Source: Acridotheres tristis
Taxonomy: Eukaryota > Chordata > Aves > Passeriformes > Sturnidae
Direction: 5' to 3'
Assembly (NCBI GenBank): GCA_037013685.1
Contig: CM072919.1
Coordinates: 36,341,320-36,405,319, forward strand
DNA: 64,000 nucleotides
The notes below the pieces were generated by a model. It did not search any database, had not been told where the DNA came from, and saw nothing but the letters and a program-made list of their open reading frames with translations. Shown piece by piece: positions 1 through 13,793 of this stretch. Both the position numbers and the translations under genes were made by a program. Position 1 is the first letter of the stretch; every line of letters starts with the position of its first letter.

Positions 1-1654
1 AACAATTCCTGTAATCCCCTACTGGTTATGCAAAGTCAATTTCAGGGGCTGAGATGCACACTGCTGTTCAAAAATAACCTTTCCTTTCCTGTAATAATTT
101 GTCTTTTTCTTTCATTAAAACAGTTCCTATTGATTGTAAAAAAGGGAGCTAACAGCTAAAGCATTCAGAAAACACCATTTCTGTAGGCTTGTATACAGCA
201 AATGCAATTGTCATTACAGGATCACAGCATTAGAACAAGAAGTCCTGCCACATGGAGGGACAAGATTGTAGCCCTTCCGAGAGACAGCGTGTACTTTATT
301 ACACAGACATGCTGGCTTGCTGCCACCTGAAGTACAAATGTCTTGCTAAAAATACTTTAGGTTTGATTCCATTTTGACCTCAGGGTTTATACATTGCTAT
401 GGCAAGGGTTAGGGCTTGCAAAGGGACACTCACCACATTCACGTCACCATGCCTAGAAAGTGAAAACCTGGTCCTCACCACATGGGGTACCCAAAGACTC
501 CTCTCTGCAATGGATATTTCTGACATGCACAGACACATTGACTGGTCTCTTGAAAGCATTAGGATTGTCCCAAACTCAGGATGTGATCCACCTGCCCCAA
601 TAAAAATTAAAAACAGACCCAACAAATGCACTGCACACCTGTGACTTTGCTCAGAAAACACTCGCCCCCTACATGTTTCAGGAACCCCCAGGCTCTCCCC
701 TCATGGCCCACCTGCTCCAGGAGTCAAGAGCCACCATCCCTGTGTTCAGCACCCACATAACCCTCCTTTCCTATAAGACTCCTGTGGGGTCCTCCAGAAT
801 AGGACCAAAACTGGGAAGCCAGCAGAGTACTTCCCCACCATGTTTGGGCTTGGTTTAACTGTTGGGAGACTGGCTCAGGAAGAGCATATTAACCAGGCAT
901 CTGGTCCAGCTGGTGCTCCCTGGCAGGGAACAAAACAGATGCATAAAAATACATGTGTTTATACCTTTTGGTTCAGGCTTCCCTGCAATATGTCGATGAA
1001 GCACTTGAACACTGGCACTAGTATCACACAGAAACTTTACAGTGAAACCATGCAGCGAAATGAACCACCTGTCCTCAAAAAGAACGGTGAATAAAGAAAA
1101 AATAATAAAGAAAAAAATACCCACTAACCAACCCACAGCTCACCCAGCTGTGCTAGCAAGGAGTCTGCATGCTCTGTGTCCTGTTCTTCTTCACCGCTGC
1201 TTCAGCATCACATCTGAAGACATGCATGCCTCTCTACACCGTCCTGCCAGCTGCCAGGCTCTGCCTCTCTCTATCCCAGCACATACACACAGGAAGAAGA
1301 GGCTTAACCAGCAGTAACGTGGAGAGGGGCTTGACTAGCAGCCAATCATGGCTAATGGATGAGACGGCAGGCTGCACTTTGGGACCAGCTCAGAGCTGGC
1401 AGAGACGCCTCGATTTTGGCAAATCTAGCCTTCCTGACCTAAATGGCTTTGACTTTAATGGAGACGTGCCAACAGATGCCAGCTTAAAAGCTGAGCTGCT
1501 GACAGCTCTATACTGAGACGCTTTGTGTAGCGAACTGATCAGCTGCTCCACTTTTTCTTTTTATTTTCTGTCTCTGTCAGCTCCTGGATTTCTGTTTTGT
1601 TTGTTTTATTTTCAGAGGAGGCTGGGAACTGAAGAGGCGAAAAGTCAGCAGACC
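1..1654. other. Intergenic sequence beyond the 3' end of the minus-strand gene
   Basis: No coding exon, RNA gene or recognisable repeat could be supported here. The open frames are short, lack good splice context and look like chance. The longest (1169-1516, plus, about 115 codons) begins with a hydrophobic run resembling a signal peptide but has no recognisable family features. The stretch follows the inferred polyadenylation site of the minus-strand gene. Confidence 0.5.
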
Positions 1655-2017
1655 TTTTTTTCCCTAAAACAACAGTTTATTTAGGAACTAGAAACAGCTT
1701 TACAAACTTGCAGTAAACTGGTGTTCCAAGCACCTCATCAGCCAGAGCAAAGGCAAATTCTGTACAGCGTATCACCAGACCCTTGATAAAGTGGTAACAC
1801 CTTCCTGGAAGAAATACTAAGGTGAAGAGTGTAGCGTAACATTTTAGAAGTTATTAGGCTGTGTACTAACAAGGCAAATCCTCAGCTGTCAAAATGCTAA
1901 TGGTGTCAGAAATTTACCCCTGTGAATTGTGCCACTTCATCATTACCTGGATTCAACATACATCCATGCCAGCATATTGTGGTTAGCAGTGGCTCAACAA
2001 CGGACAGATGCATTAGC
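1655..2017 (-). other. 3' untranslated region of the minus-strand gene
   Basis: This lies between the stop codon (TAG, 2020-2018 on the minus strand) and a canonical AATAAA hexamer at 1682-1677, with cleavage expected about 15-25 bases further on. The UTR is short, about 350 nt. Its extent is inferred from the first good polyadenylation signal; longer 3' ends cannot be excluded. Confidence 0.5.
1677..1682 (-). terminator. Polyadenylation signal AATAAA
   Basis: The plus strand reads TTTATT, giving AATAAA on the minus strand about 335 nt after the TAG stop of the last coding exon. It is the best-placed canonical hexamer for the minus-strand gene. Confidence 0.5.
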
Positions 2018-2230
2018 CTAACTGCCAGCAAGTGGGCCCCAGAGCTTGTTTAATTGCTCACCAGCTGCAGATGCATTTGATGCATTTGCTTTTCTAGGAC
2101 AATAACCAATGCCATCCCTTCGAATAACCTTCCTTATCCTGGGCATATGGTTGGGAGCAAATATGAAGTGTCGTGCTCTGACTGACCTAAGTCTTCTAGG
2201 TCCCAGAGTCTCCCATGAGCTGAGGCATGT
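2018..2230 (-). CDS. Last coding exon of the minus-strand gene (basic C-terminus)
   Basis: The exon starts after a strong acceptor (pyrimidine-rich TTTTTTCACCTTCAG on the minus strand, AG at 2232-2231) in phase 0. It encodes 70 residues ending at TAG (2020-2018). The peptide is strongly basic, with RRLRSVRAR and PRIRKVIRR clusters, and ends in a Leu/Gly-rich tail. Phase 0 fits the upstream exon only if that exon uses the donor at 6004-6003, so the two choices support each other. It is separated from the upstream exon by 3.8 kb containing a SINE and an orphan CpG island. A missed small exon in between is possible. Confidence 0.62.
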   Translation of the reverse strand, partial: TCLSSWETLGPRRLRSVRARHFIFAPNHMPRIRKVIRRDGIGYCPRKANASNASAAGEQLNKLWGPLAGS

Positions 2231-5200
2231 CTGAAGGTGAAAAAACATCCACTCAGAAAAACAGGGATAGCAGCAGATTTCACACTAAATGAAAAAATTC
2301 AACCAGGTCTCGAAGTGAATCTTCAAAAAAATTCTACGAGACCTCTGTCAGATAAATAAAATGAATGTATAAAGGTTACATGTTAGATTCCTAAGTATTG
2401 AGTTTTGTAACTACATTGAAAAATCAAACACAAGCTACTTTGGACAAAAATACCAGTGTGCAAACCGAAAACCAGAATTATAACCAACATGCGGGTACTG
2501 ATAAACTGGGAAGAGACTTAGGGAATCAATCCAGAGAGAGAAATCAAAACTGGATTTATTTGTCAACAAAGTTTATTGTCTTAAAGAAGGAATAAGCAGA
2601 GTGCCAAGTGAGAAACTGCTGGAAATGACCTATACACAGAAGAAAAATATCCACCATGGGAACTACTACAAGAGGCCCCAACAATTAAAAGTAACCTGGT
2701 ACCCATGGGAATTGCAGGCTACATTCTTGTGAATTTATTCTGAGAATCACCAGATTGCTTTAGAGAACTTTTCTTCCCTTCTTGAATACACATGCAACTA
2801 AATTTGTGTTTGCATCTCTAGGAGAAAAAAAAGTAACAGGACTTGCAGAATTTGCGGAGCACCAGCAGTTCTTTGAAGATGATGGCAGGTGGCAAATATT
2901 TAGCATTTTTGAGGATTAGGAGTTGCAATATGGATTTTTTATTTTCTCTCTGGATTTACAAAAATCTTGAGCAATGTCCTGCCAACAGAGACAACACTTC
3001 CCAAGACAAGAGGAAAAGGCACTTATGGCAGGAAAAGAAATGCCATAAGTTTTTGTTACTGTTTTCTGGGTTTTTTAAAATGTCTTATTCTGACTCTAGC
3101 CTACAAGGAGAAAGAGAATATCGTAAAGTGTGCAGGAAAAGAAAAGACTCAAAGAAGTCCAGTCTTTAAAGTCTGGAAGTATATAGAGATCATCACAGAG
3201 ATAATTTCACACTTTACATTTAGTCACGAAGATGCCTTGGCTGTGGTATACAGAGAAAAGAAAACTCCTTTTCCCCTCAGGTATATCTTACTGCTTTGGA
3301 AACACGTACCCTTCACCCCACTCTGACCTGGATCACCAATTTGAATCAATTTGCAAATAATTATACCTAGTCCAGGCAAGGCAAACTCAAGCTCACTGTC
3401 TTGGTAGCAGCTTGCAAACAGTTTCCCTTACTGCCTCTAAAAGTAAGACTAAATTCCCATGTAGGAAGGCTGAGCCTTGCTCGCCTTAACACAGCCCATT
3501 GGCATGGGAAGGGAGGAGTACGGCACCTGGGGCGTGGGTGTGACAGTGCAGACTGCATGCCTCTGCAACGACCACAAAGAGACAAGGGCATCAAATGCGG
3601 CCCAAATGCAACGTCCTTATTGTCGCTACAAAGCTTCTTTACATTATCAACCTGAGGCTTAGCCTATTTCATGAGGATCCCGTGGTGCCCTGACACCCAG
3701 CAATGCTGTCGCTCAGCTATGAAACCTCACACACTACCCCTCCTCCCCCTGTTCTTCCATCCCCTCCTGTGAAAATTTAAGGCTACTTCAGCTGCAGTTG
3801 TTTGGGTTTTTTTCCCCCTCAGAGGGAAAATCACTACAGAATGACAGAATATTCTGAGTTGGAAGGAACTCAAAAGGATCATCCATTCCGGCAGTTAAGT
3901 GAATGGCCCACACAGGGATAAACCCACAATTCTGGCATTATTAGCACCATGCTCTAACCAACTGAGCTTATCTCAGAAAACTGAAAGAGAATAAATTCCA
4001 CACGAAGAGTCCCAAAGGAAGGCAGGCTGCACACCCTTCTCCCCAGCCCTCCCTCATCCACTGGCCAGGCACAAAAGGGCACCTAAGCTATGCCGGGAAA
4101 GGGCTACTTGCAAAACTAAGCCTGCCTGCTCTACAGGAAGACTGAGGGGCAGCTGACGTCCCCCTACCCTAAAGAAACACGGCAGGTGGCTGTCAAAGCA
4201 GACAGGTCCATCATACAGCTCTCGCCAGGACTTACTGCGTTTAATCACGAACAGCAGCTGACAGGGAGGACAGCAGGGACGTAATCTTCAGACACTCAGG
4301 AGCTCATAGGAACTTGCAGCCCGCAAGCCTCTAATATTATTTTTCCTCTTTTTTTTCAGTTCTGAAGGCATGTGACCGGCCCTCACATACCAGAGCTGAC
4401 CCCTCCCAAAGCCAGCAATTTCCTAAGAGCAGAGAAGGATGTTACCCTCCCGCTTATTCATTACGAGGCCAGGTTTCCTTGTTCTTATGCATCAAAACCT
4501 CACTCCCTGTGTGAGGTACGCTCTGGATCCCTCCGGACAGGTGCAAAACGGGCTATGGTGCTCAGCTACCTGCTATCACGAGGGCATGGCCACGGGAGCC
4601 CCGGCTACTCCCTTCCCAACTGGTATACGGATTTCAATTTTCAGGTGTAAAACCACCAGCTCTTTGCTCTCAAGTCGGCCGTCCCCTTCTGCTCTGGGCC
4701 AGGAAGAACCGCTAGTGTTTCACACTGTTCCCCCATTAACTGGTGCTGGTACTCGGAAGCATGCTCCCTCTCCAGTCACTTTTTATATCACCGAAATACC
4801 ACGGCAGAAGGCACTACTGAGATTTTAGTTTCGGTTTTTGCTCTCTCGGATTGGCAGTACCGTTTCCGGAATGGGGGGAGGGAGCGGGAGGTCTCATGCT
4901 CCTTGCTGTCCCGCACTGTCACACGACCCTACTCTATTCCCAAATTCCCCGCACCCGAAATCCCCCCGCTTCCCTTTGCACTTGCCAGTATCCACATGCC
5001 GAGCCCCCAGAGCAGCCCCCACCCCTCTGGGAGGGGCTCCTCCCGCCGCTCTCCGGCAGGCGGGGGGCGGCAGGAGCGGGGAGCCCCGGCGGGCCAGGCG
5101 CACGGAGCGGAGCGCTCGGGCGGCACGGCGCGGGGCCGGCACGGCGGGGCGCAGCGCTCGCCTCCCTCCACCCTCCTCCGGGAGGGCTGCACCACTGCGG

Positions 5201-8200
5201 AGGGTGCTCCCGCTGCTCTGCAGCGCCAGGCAGCCACTACGCGTGAGGAACTGCAGCCCCAAGCACAACTGGAGGCTCACGGCACCGTACGAAACCAGAG
5301 CTTCACCAGCAGGCACAGAGATGCCATACACGCGTCGCACAGGCAGACTCAGGTAAACCTAAGTCTCGAATTGCTTCAGGCAATACAACGGCGCGTTCAA
5401 ACTGCCCTGAGCCGCCAGGGCTCAGGAGGCTATTTCTGCTTCACCTGAGCATCACCAAGACACACCGCCCTGAACCCTCTACGATAAAGCTCCCGCCGCC
5501 CCCAGCAGGCACACACTGCTTCTCACCCACGCGTTCTTAACACTGTGATTCCCCACTGGCTCCAACAAAGTATTCACGACCCGTCAGTCGCCTGCCAGTC
5601 ACCACACAAACATACACACCTGGTGCAATACAACATGATACTGGAATACCAGAAGAAGAATGGTGGTGTTGGCTATAAAATTATTGTTGGGAGGATCACT
5701 CTGTTGGGCATACTCATGGCTAGCCATCTTGCTGTGGTGACATTCTCTACTGGCACCTACCTTAGGTGAGCCATTGAGGCTTGTCTCTAACAAACCAGGA
5801 ACACTTTTTTTTCCCTTTTATCTTTTTAATTAAGTGAGAAAAAAATATTTAAACATCTACTGCTGGTTTATCAGTGTGGCTGCAAATCTAAACTAAAATT
5901 AATCCCAAGTGAACTCCACATCAGGCAGGCACTTAATGTGACTCATCTAAGCACACCTTCTCTTTGTGATAATTTTTGTCTTGATGAGCCAATGTGGGCC
6001 TTACTTGATGGTACCTTTTACATACTGGATGCTTCAACTCCAGGGTAACAGAATCAGGATCTGAATGTGCTGCTTGTTCTCCCTTTTCCAGTTTTATGTC
6101 AGCCTTTGGTTTTGCTGTAAGTAAGGAGCTGCAAGTCTCAGGATTGAGAGGCTCCATACAGGTTATTGCATATTAGCAATCACTTATTGCCTATTGGCAG
6201 GCACCATGCATACACATCTTTTTTACCGTATGATTGAGGGAAAAATATTTTAAATTCTAAGGTCCTGCTGCCTGTTTTAAAACCAAACTGTACCTTAATC
6301 CATAAAGTTAGTAAAAATACTTCTGCTCAAAGGACTTCTTTCATTTTAGCACAAAAGAAATAAAATAGGTAAAAGATCTCCCACCCTTACTACCCGTAAA
6401 GCTCAAACTACACTAGTCCCATCTAAGGTAATAGTCCTAGGAGTCTTAGATAAAATCCTGTCCCAGGAGGATGAAAACCAGAGGCATCTTTGTTACTCAC
6501 AAGGTCCTTCACCACTTTGCAGGTGAGTTGCACTCTCACCACTCTGCTTTTAACTCAACCTCCCACTTTGTCTGTGGCTGCGTTTCACTATCCCCACTCT
6601 CTCTGACAACACATTTTAGGAAAAGTTTGTACATAGAGTGATTCTCTACAATTGTACAGTATTTTCTGACCACTGAGCCTAGTTTTTGCTTCTCACATGA
6701 CTCTTTAATAGGTTTTCTCACATCCCCTTTTACCTAAACAGAAATTATTAACGTTTTTGCAGAGCTCCTTCCTCTTTCAGTAAGTAAGTGCACAGATGAA
6801 AGAAGCAGCTAACCTGTGAAGGTGGTGGGAGCAAAATCTCATCCCAGCAGAAGTGAGGTTCTAAACTCCCACTGGCCTCAAGAGAGGAAACACTGTGCCC
6901 AGAGACACATCTTTAACATCCAGATCACAAACTGCATTTGTGATCACAACTACCTTGTGTACACCAAGTGTTAGGGTTCCTAAAGTTGCTGCCAATAAAT
7001 ACAGGTAGGAACTAGAGCTGAGCAAGGTTAATTTGTAACCAATAACTAACTCCTCCAGAGATAGGTCCCAGAAAAGTAGGAATACCAGACAGACTTTTAT
7101 CAACACATCAGCATTGCCTAATAAACCTTCATAATGTAAATTTGCATCCTTCATATGAATGGCAGGTTTGGATGGCTCATTTCTCTCCTGCAGTCACCCT
7201 GGAAATTACTCTCTGTAGAAAATCTGAAGTGTTAAAAGACACAAAACTACACTCTGTGACAGTATACTACAGAGATTGGGGGAAAATCAGGAGGGCACAG
7301 AAAGCTCACCCACTACTTTTACCTTTCCAGAGAAGGGACTTCTGTGACATCTCCTTTGAAGAGTGTTTCACTTGCATTCCTTAAGCCATTGGCGATGCCT
7401 TCACCACATCCCTTCACTTCCCTGTCAGGAACATCTGTCAAGGCTGATGTCCTATCTAAAAACTGTCCACCCTCCTTCATGCGCTGCTGGATCATGGGAG
7501 TCAGTGGCATCTCAAAGCTGAAGTAGCTATCGGGCTCCGAGTACAATGTCTCCAGCGATTCTGCACTGTAGTACAAAGATGCATTGTCTAGGATGTTTTC
7601 AAACTGTGAGCTGTACAGATCAGTGGAGACGTCAGAGTGCCTCTGCCCAAGGAAATCTTCGTATCCTCCTGTGGCTGCTTCCCCCTCCTCCACCATCCTG
7701 AAAATTAACCAGAAACAGCTAATTTCAGCTTGGGAGCAAGGTTTAGACTTTGGGCAACCCTTCTCACCTTCTCATCTTTTTGAGCAGAAAGGTCAATGCA
7801 GTTTTATGCAAGAGAGAGCACTGCAGGTAAAATGCTGGTTTCTCCTTGCACAACCTCTCTTTATAACTGGCACCCTCTCCTTCTCCAGGGACACAGAAAG
7901 AAACAATTTTCTGGGTAAAAGAAGAGGGCTGGGAGACTGCCTAATATTGTCTAACAGACAACATCAGCTGATTATCAGAAAAGCACAATATGCAAGATAT
8001 GTCCTAGCACCAGAGCCATGCCAGAGGCTAGACATATTGGAGATGTGTATCCAGATGGAGCCTCTGCTCCTGAAAGATAATTTCCTATCTCTGCAGTCCT
8101 AGAACTGGGGTCTTCAAGCAAAAAAGCTGAAGGAAATCATTCCAAAATGCAAAGGGAAGCACATGCAATTGAAAATATGGATCCTGGGGAACCAGATTTG

Positions 8201-8590
8201 AAGGGAGAAGACTTCCTGCTTGCAGATGCAAGTAAAGTAATACCATTCCCCTCAAGCGTTTTCTTTTTTGCTGCACCAAATACTGTGGGGCTCCTCAACA
8301 TGCCAGCAGTTGGAGTAACCAGCCCAAGTAGTCCCATGCACTAGCCAAAGCAAAACTCCACAGATCCAGAGGTGCAGAGCTGGGAGAGCCTCCCTTGTAG
8401 TGAACTTATTGTCCCAGCAGCAAACACCTGTCCAGGTCAAAGTGGGCATGGTTTGCTCGGAGTGCACCAGTGGAATCCTTGGGTCTTTTCAGAGATGTGC
8501 ATTAGGAAATAAAAGCAAGCAAATCAGGATGCAAAGCAGCACGCCATTCTTGTAATATGTACTGCTAAAATGACATAAACACAGATAGAT

Positions 8591-8642
<52 letters not shown>

Positions 8643-11600
8643 ATAGAAAGCACATATTGTAGCATTTCTCCTCCTATGATCTACATGGCCCTGGATAAAA
8701 TGTCTTTATTATCCAACCTTTCAAAGGTTCTCACACTGCTCTTGCACAAACTCTGAATGAATGATACCAGAAAATCCTTTTAGGTGCATATGGCCAGGCC
8801 TGGATGCCAACTGTATTTAATTACATGCCATGTCCAGATCCCAGCTACATCTGCTTCAGATGCTTCATCACACTGACATCACAGTGCAAACATCAAGACT
8901 TCTGATTTATGTTTCAAAACCTGAGATGGACTGCAGACTTCAGTAAGATGGTGTGGAGTGGCTTCAGTACCAACTTCAGGCACTAGCCCACCACCAGCTA
9001 TGAACCACTACTGTAAACATCACGCTACAGGCAGCAGACAAATATTTGCTGCTTCTCATTAGCTCCTAAACAAGTAGGCACAAGCCACATGCCTAGACAA
9101 GAGAACCGCTGCCTGACCCCTGCTCCCCTTTTAGCATCAACTCACCTGCCCTGGCCTCTTGCAAGCACAGCCACCTCCTCCTCACCACAGTTCTTCCTGT
9201 CCTTCACAGTAGCTTCATCCTTCCTGCTTTCATCGAGCAGTGACAGAGGAGTGGCTCCAGAGGCAGCAGGTCCCAGCCTTGTGTCTTCACAGACCTCACT
9301 CCACGCACTGTCTGGCAAAGAAACCAAGGCTGGGGAGACCATTGGTGACACAGGGTGGCTGGATGTTTTGGGGAATGCCTTCCTCTCCACAGATACAGAG
9401 TCCAGCAGTGAGTGTTTCTTTCTTCTCTGCTCCTCAGCTTTTTGCAGCCATAAGATCTCCACACCTTGAAATTCTACATGTTTACTCACAGCTGCCTCTT
9501 TAGCAAGCCTTCTCTCAGGACCTGTTTGCATTCTGCCTTGACTGTACTCTGAAAACTCCTCAGAACGTGTCCCCCTCTCCACTCTGCTGACTGCTTCCAG
9601 GTTTGTCACAGATGGTTTGTGACAGCTTGGTTCCTGAGCTGGGTGGACCTCCTCTGCTTTATTACTTATGGCTTGTGAGGATTTGGACTGCTTTTCTTCA
9701 GCCCATATTGAAGCCAGATCCTTCTCTATGATCAAATGCTTTTTTTCCTCAGCTGTTCGTTCAGATGGAAGAAGCATGTCTGAGAGTTTTTCTTGGCCTG
9801 CTGGAACTGGTTCTCTGGCTGCCTGCACATTTTGGCTGCCAGTAACATTCTTTTTTTCCATTTGCGTCTCTGAATCGAGAGAAGTATTTGCTCTTTCTTG
9901 CACCTTTGTCGCTTCTAGCCGTTGAGAGATTTTCATAGTCTCTGGCAGATTACCTGCAGGTTGCAAACCTTCTTCTGGGGTGTGAAGCTGCACTGGCCCT
10001 GCATCAGGCCTCAGGTTGTGTGCAGGAGCCGCGCGCTGAGGCACAGGCCTGACGCGGTGGTGGCTGTCCCGCCGTTCCGGACTGTGCGTTACGGCCTCGG
10101 CCGGGCACGTCGGTGGAGCCGCTGCCGCTTGTCTGCTTGACTCTACGCTGCCGTACTCTGGAAATTCATTGATGATGGCATGAGGAGGCAAACTGCTGCT
10201 TCCGCGGCCACTACCTGCAAGGAAAAAAGAAGGACACCCTGGATTTATCCACCATGTGAACAAAGCAAAAAGCCTGATCTCCCTTCCCAGACCACTCCTA
10301 ACAGAGCAACCACACTCTCCCCTGCAGGGGAAATACTGTTCAGTTTTTAACTCATTTCTGCAAGCTCTCACACTGCAGTAATCCAGAGCCGATCCTTTTA
10401 CCTAGGAGCTTTTGGGCAGCCCTACTTTGGGAGTGTGCACCACAGAGGAAGGAATGCCAGAAATGTCTGCTACACTTCAGAAAAGGTCTCGGTAGCACAC
10501 AGTCTGAGGCGGCAGGCCAGGCGCATAGGCCTAAGAAAGCAGAGATTCAGATGTCTGACAACCATCCACAGCATGCACCACACATGATGGTTTTACTTTA
10601 AAAAGACACCACACATGATGGTTTTATTGTAAACATGAAACATTGGGAAGATATCAGCCACACCCTTTATGTTCTTACAGCCTTGACAAAACTAATTAGC
10701 TAAATTACAAAGCAATTAATGAGCAATTCAACTTTCTGCCAGCACTATCCTCTTCCTTTAACAACTCAGGTGGCTGAAGGCCATGTTGCAGTGATGGATG
10801 TATACCAAGTAATTCACATTTTCTACTGCAGCAAATACACTGCTGCAGAAAAACCTTGCTATCCCTCCCTTCCTTGTGCTGCTTTTCCAACTGATGTAAA
10901 CAAAGCAGGACCAAAAGTGGGTGGTCCCATTTTCCAAGCGCCAAGCACCCAGTGGCTCCCATTGTTGTGAGGTAACAGAGAACCATCTGTCCAGACGGAC
11001 CTCAGGGATGACATAATGACAGATAATTGGCCACCTTATATCACAGCCCAAGGAGGAACAGAGCTTCTGGGAGAAAAAAAAAACAAAAACAATAACCAAA
11101 AACCCAACCATCAACAGCTGCATTTGTCCCTTGGCCCGGAGTACAAAAATGTTTTAAATCAAACTGCAGGGTGGCCAGACCCAAACACCTACTCTAAAAA
11201 GCATCAGGAGTGACAGCTCTAAAACCAGACACCAACTTGCATTTGAATGATTCAGTACCGAGGTGCATCTCTATGTGCTGCACTGCAACTGATCCTCACC
11301 TCTGCTCCAAGCAGGATGGCCACAGTCTGTGTCTGAGGCGGAAGCCATTAAGCTGAGGTTAATGATAGGCTGAGTTCAAGGTAAAAGAGAGGATAACCTA
11401 ACACAAGTTCAGAAGCGCACTAATATGGCTACCTATGTGCCAGTGGCTTGTTAAGGTAAAGAGAAGTTCACACCTGCCAGTATATCCCAGTCTATCTAGC
11501 CACAGGGTAAATACCACACACTGGGCGTGGCGTAGGATCAAAGTGACAATCTCGGACCCTGCCAAGCCTCAGAATCTTTCACAGTGTGTTCTCCAAACGT

Positions 11601-13760
11601 CTCCATGCCATTGACTTAATCACTATATAATAAAAATTCAGCTTCATCCAGACGGCTTGGTTGCTGTTCAGGACAGTGACTGGACAAAGCAGGGACCTCT
11701 TCTCTGCTGCAAGATCCCAGGGAGCTGTAAGGAGCACAGATGCCCTGTCCATAATTGCGTCACCAGCCCATCTTCATGGCAAGGTTTCCAACACACAGGT
11801 GTGGGTGCACCGACAGTGCTTTTCCCAAGCATCTGAAGCAGCAGACAGTCCCCTTTGCACACAATTCAGCCACACAGTGCTTGTGTGCATCTCAATCAAG
11901 CCCATACTTTTCATGGCACAGGCGCTAGGTTGCTACTGTGGGACACTTCTACCAGACTCACATGTGACAGTCATGCTCTGTGGTTACATCATCCCTACAC
12001 CTGCACCAGAATAACCCCAAGCAAGCAACCCCAAACTGCCTTCTCATTCTGCAACCCTGGTTTTCTCTAATTCAGAAGCTCTTGTGCTTGCTACTCTCTC
12101 AGCACAGTCTAGAGGTGGGATTTCTTAGGAGAGGACTGATAGGGAGCCTAGCACTATAGATGCTAATATAAATCCTTCTTGGTGGACACATCCACTGACA
12201 GCAATGCTCAGTGTGCACCCTCAGCACTGTGGTACAACACTTGGCCAGGCCACTGTCTGGCCACACTCTCTGGCTGCACTGTTGTGAAGAAAGGCAATGC
12301 ATAGTGTCCCAAGAGCTGGGACCCCCCGTGCCTCACTCCAACCCATACATCCCGCCTTGTTGGAAGGAAGCCCAGAGCATCAGCCCCGGCCTCCAGTGGG
12401 TCTGGGAGGCAGCCAATGTGCTCCGGAGGCCAAGCCCTAACAAGGCACCACACACAGATCCTGCCAAGGGGCCAGGCTCGTCTCTGCTAATTGCTATCTT
12501 AGCTTCTGAACCAACACGAGGGAAACAGAGGGGGCCTTATTTCTCATGGTGAATGCTAAATGCTCTGCTGTGCATCCCCATCTGCCACTGACAGCCACTG
12601 CTGACGGTGGAAAGAAGTCCTGAGCAAGTTTCTGATTTACTTCTCCTCCTGAACTTCATACTCTGGCAAGTCCATGAGACTCCAGAAGAAGTACATACAC
12701 AGAGCATATACCCACACATGCGGGCACTGAGAGATGTCCAAGGGAAGGGAGAGAGCTTACACACACTCCCCTCTGCCACGCCTGCAAGCTGTGCTCCATC
12801 TGGGCAAGAGAGTAGCACTATCACAGTACAGAGGTAAGGCCTTTCCTAAAGTGAGATGTCAGCAGCCCTCCTCTGGAAGGACTGCTCCTGCTGCTGCTGC
12901 TGTATACAAGAACAAGTCAGTGGGATTCTTGCCTTCATGCAGCAATATTGCCTAATTCTCTGTCTGACTGAAAAACATTCATGTATGACATCAAAGCAGT
13001 GCTCTGTTGCCATTATGTTAGGACTACTATGCACATGACTGCCAAGGTCTCTATTTCACGAGGTAAACCACGACAAACCCACCCCTCTCTCCCAAAATTG
13101 CAAAGCGTTTCCCTTTCCTCAGAGAGCTATTTCAGGTACAGGAGCTTAGGGGAGCCTGAGCTCTTTAAGGGAAACTCCTCCCTTATTCCCATCCACCACC
13201 ACAGCATCATGTCTTGCTGCAGCTACTGGCATATCCTGTCCAACCCCATCCCCCAATATGACTGCATTACAAACAAGGCTAGAAAGACAACAACAAAATT
13301 TAAGGACTGCACTGAAGATGCGCAGGGAAAAAAATACCCATCACCAAACAAACAAAGGACACACACTTTCAGGTAACACAAATTTCTACTTTGCATTGAA
13401 GGTGGCTTCTTTCAACAAATTAATAAAAAAATAAAAAGAAAGGAAAAAGAGAAAGAAATGGATAGGGAAAAAGCTAAAATAGAAAGGGGGTGAGTGACTA
13501 GAAAACTAAGACTGGGCAAATATAACCTAACAGCATTTGGCAGCCTTTCTGATGACTAGACGTTGAAAGAATTAATGACTTAAATCAGGCATAGATATGA
13601 TATTTCATAGGTAAATAACCATTCCATGTCAAACAAACTTGTCTACAGCATAATAAAAGGAAATTCTAGGAAGCAAAACACAAGTTAAAAGCATAGACAG
13701 ACATTTTGTTTACAGGTACATTTTAAAAAAAGAATGGTGTGAGTGTCTCTCTCTATACAG

Positions 13761-13793
<33 letters not shown>

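Larger units (their letters stand above)
2231..6004 (-). other. Intron between the fourth and last coding exons of the minus-strand gene
   Basis: Most of this 3.8-kb stretch has no recognisable content. It carries a tRNA-derived SINE at 3831-3971 and a CpG island at about 4860-5330. No further exon was found, although small ones could be missed. Confidence 0.5.

Noticed and set aside
3904..3971. A functional tRNA-Ile gene
   Set aside because: The tRNA-like head has mutations in the B box and stem positions and is joined to a CR1-like tail, so it is a SINE copy.
4838..5448. Open frames up to 181 codons over the 5-kb CpG island
   Set aside because: Overlapping frames on both strands with Pro/Arg/Gly bias and no family features; expected of CpG-rich DNA.
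6005..6118. Alternative start of the fourth coding exon at the TTACTTACAG acceptor
   Set aside because: Better pyrimidine tract, but the frame after the previous exon would hit a TGA at once; the upstream acceptor keeps the frame open.
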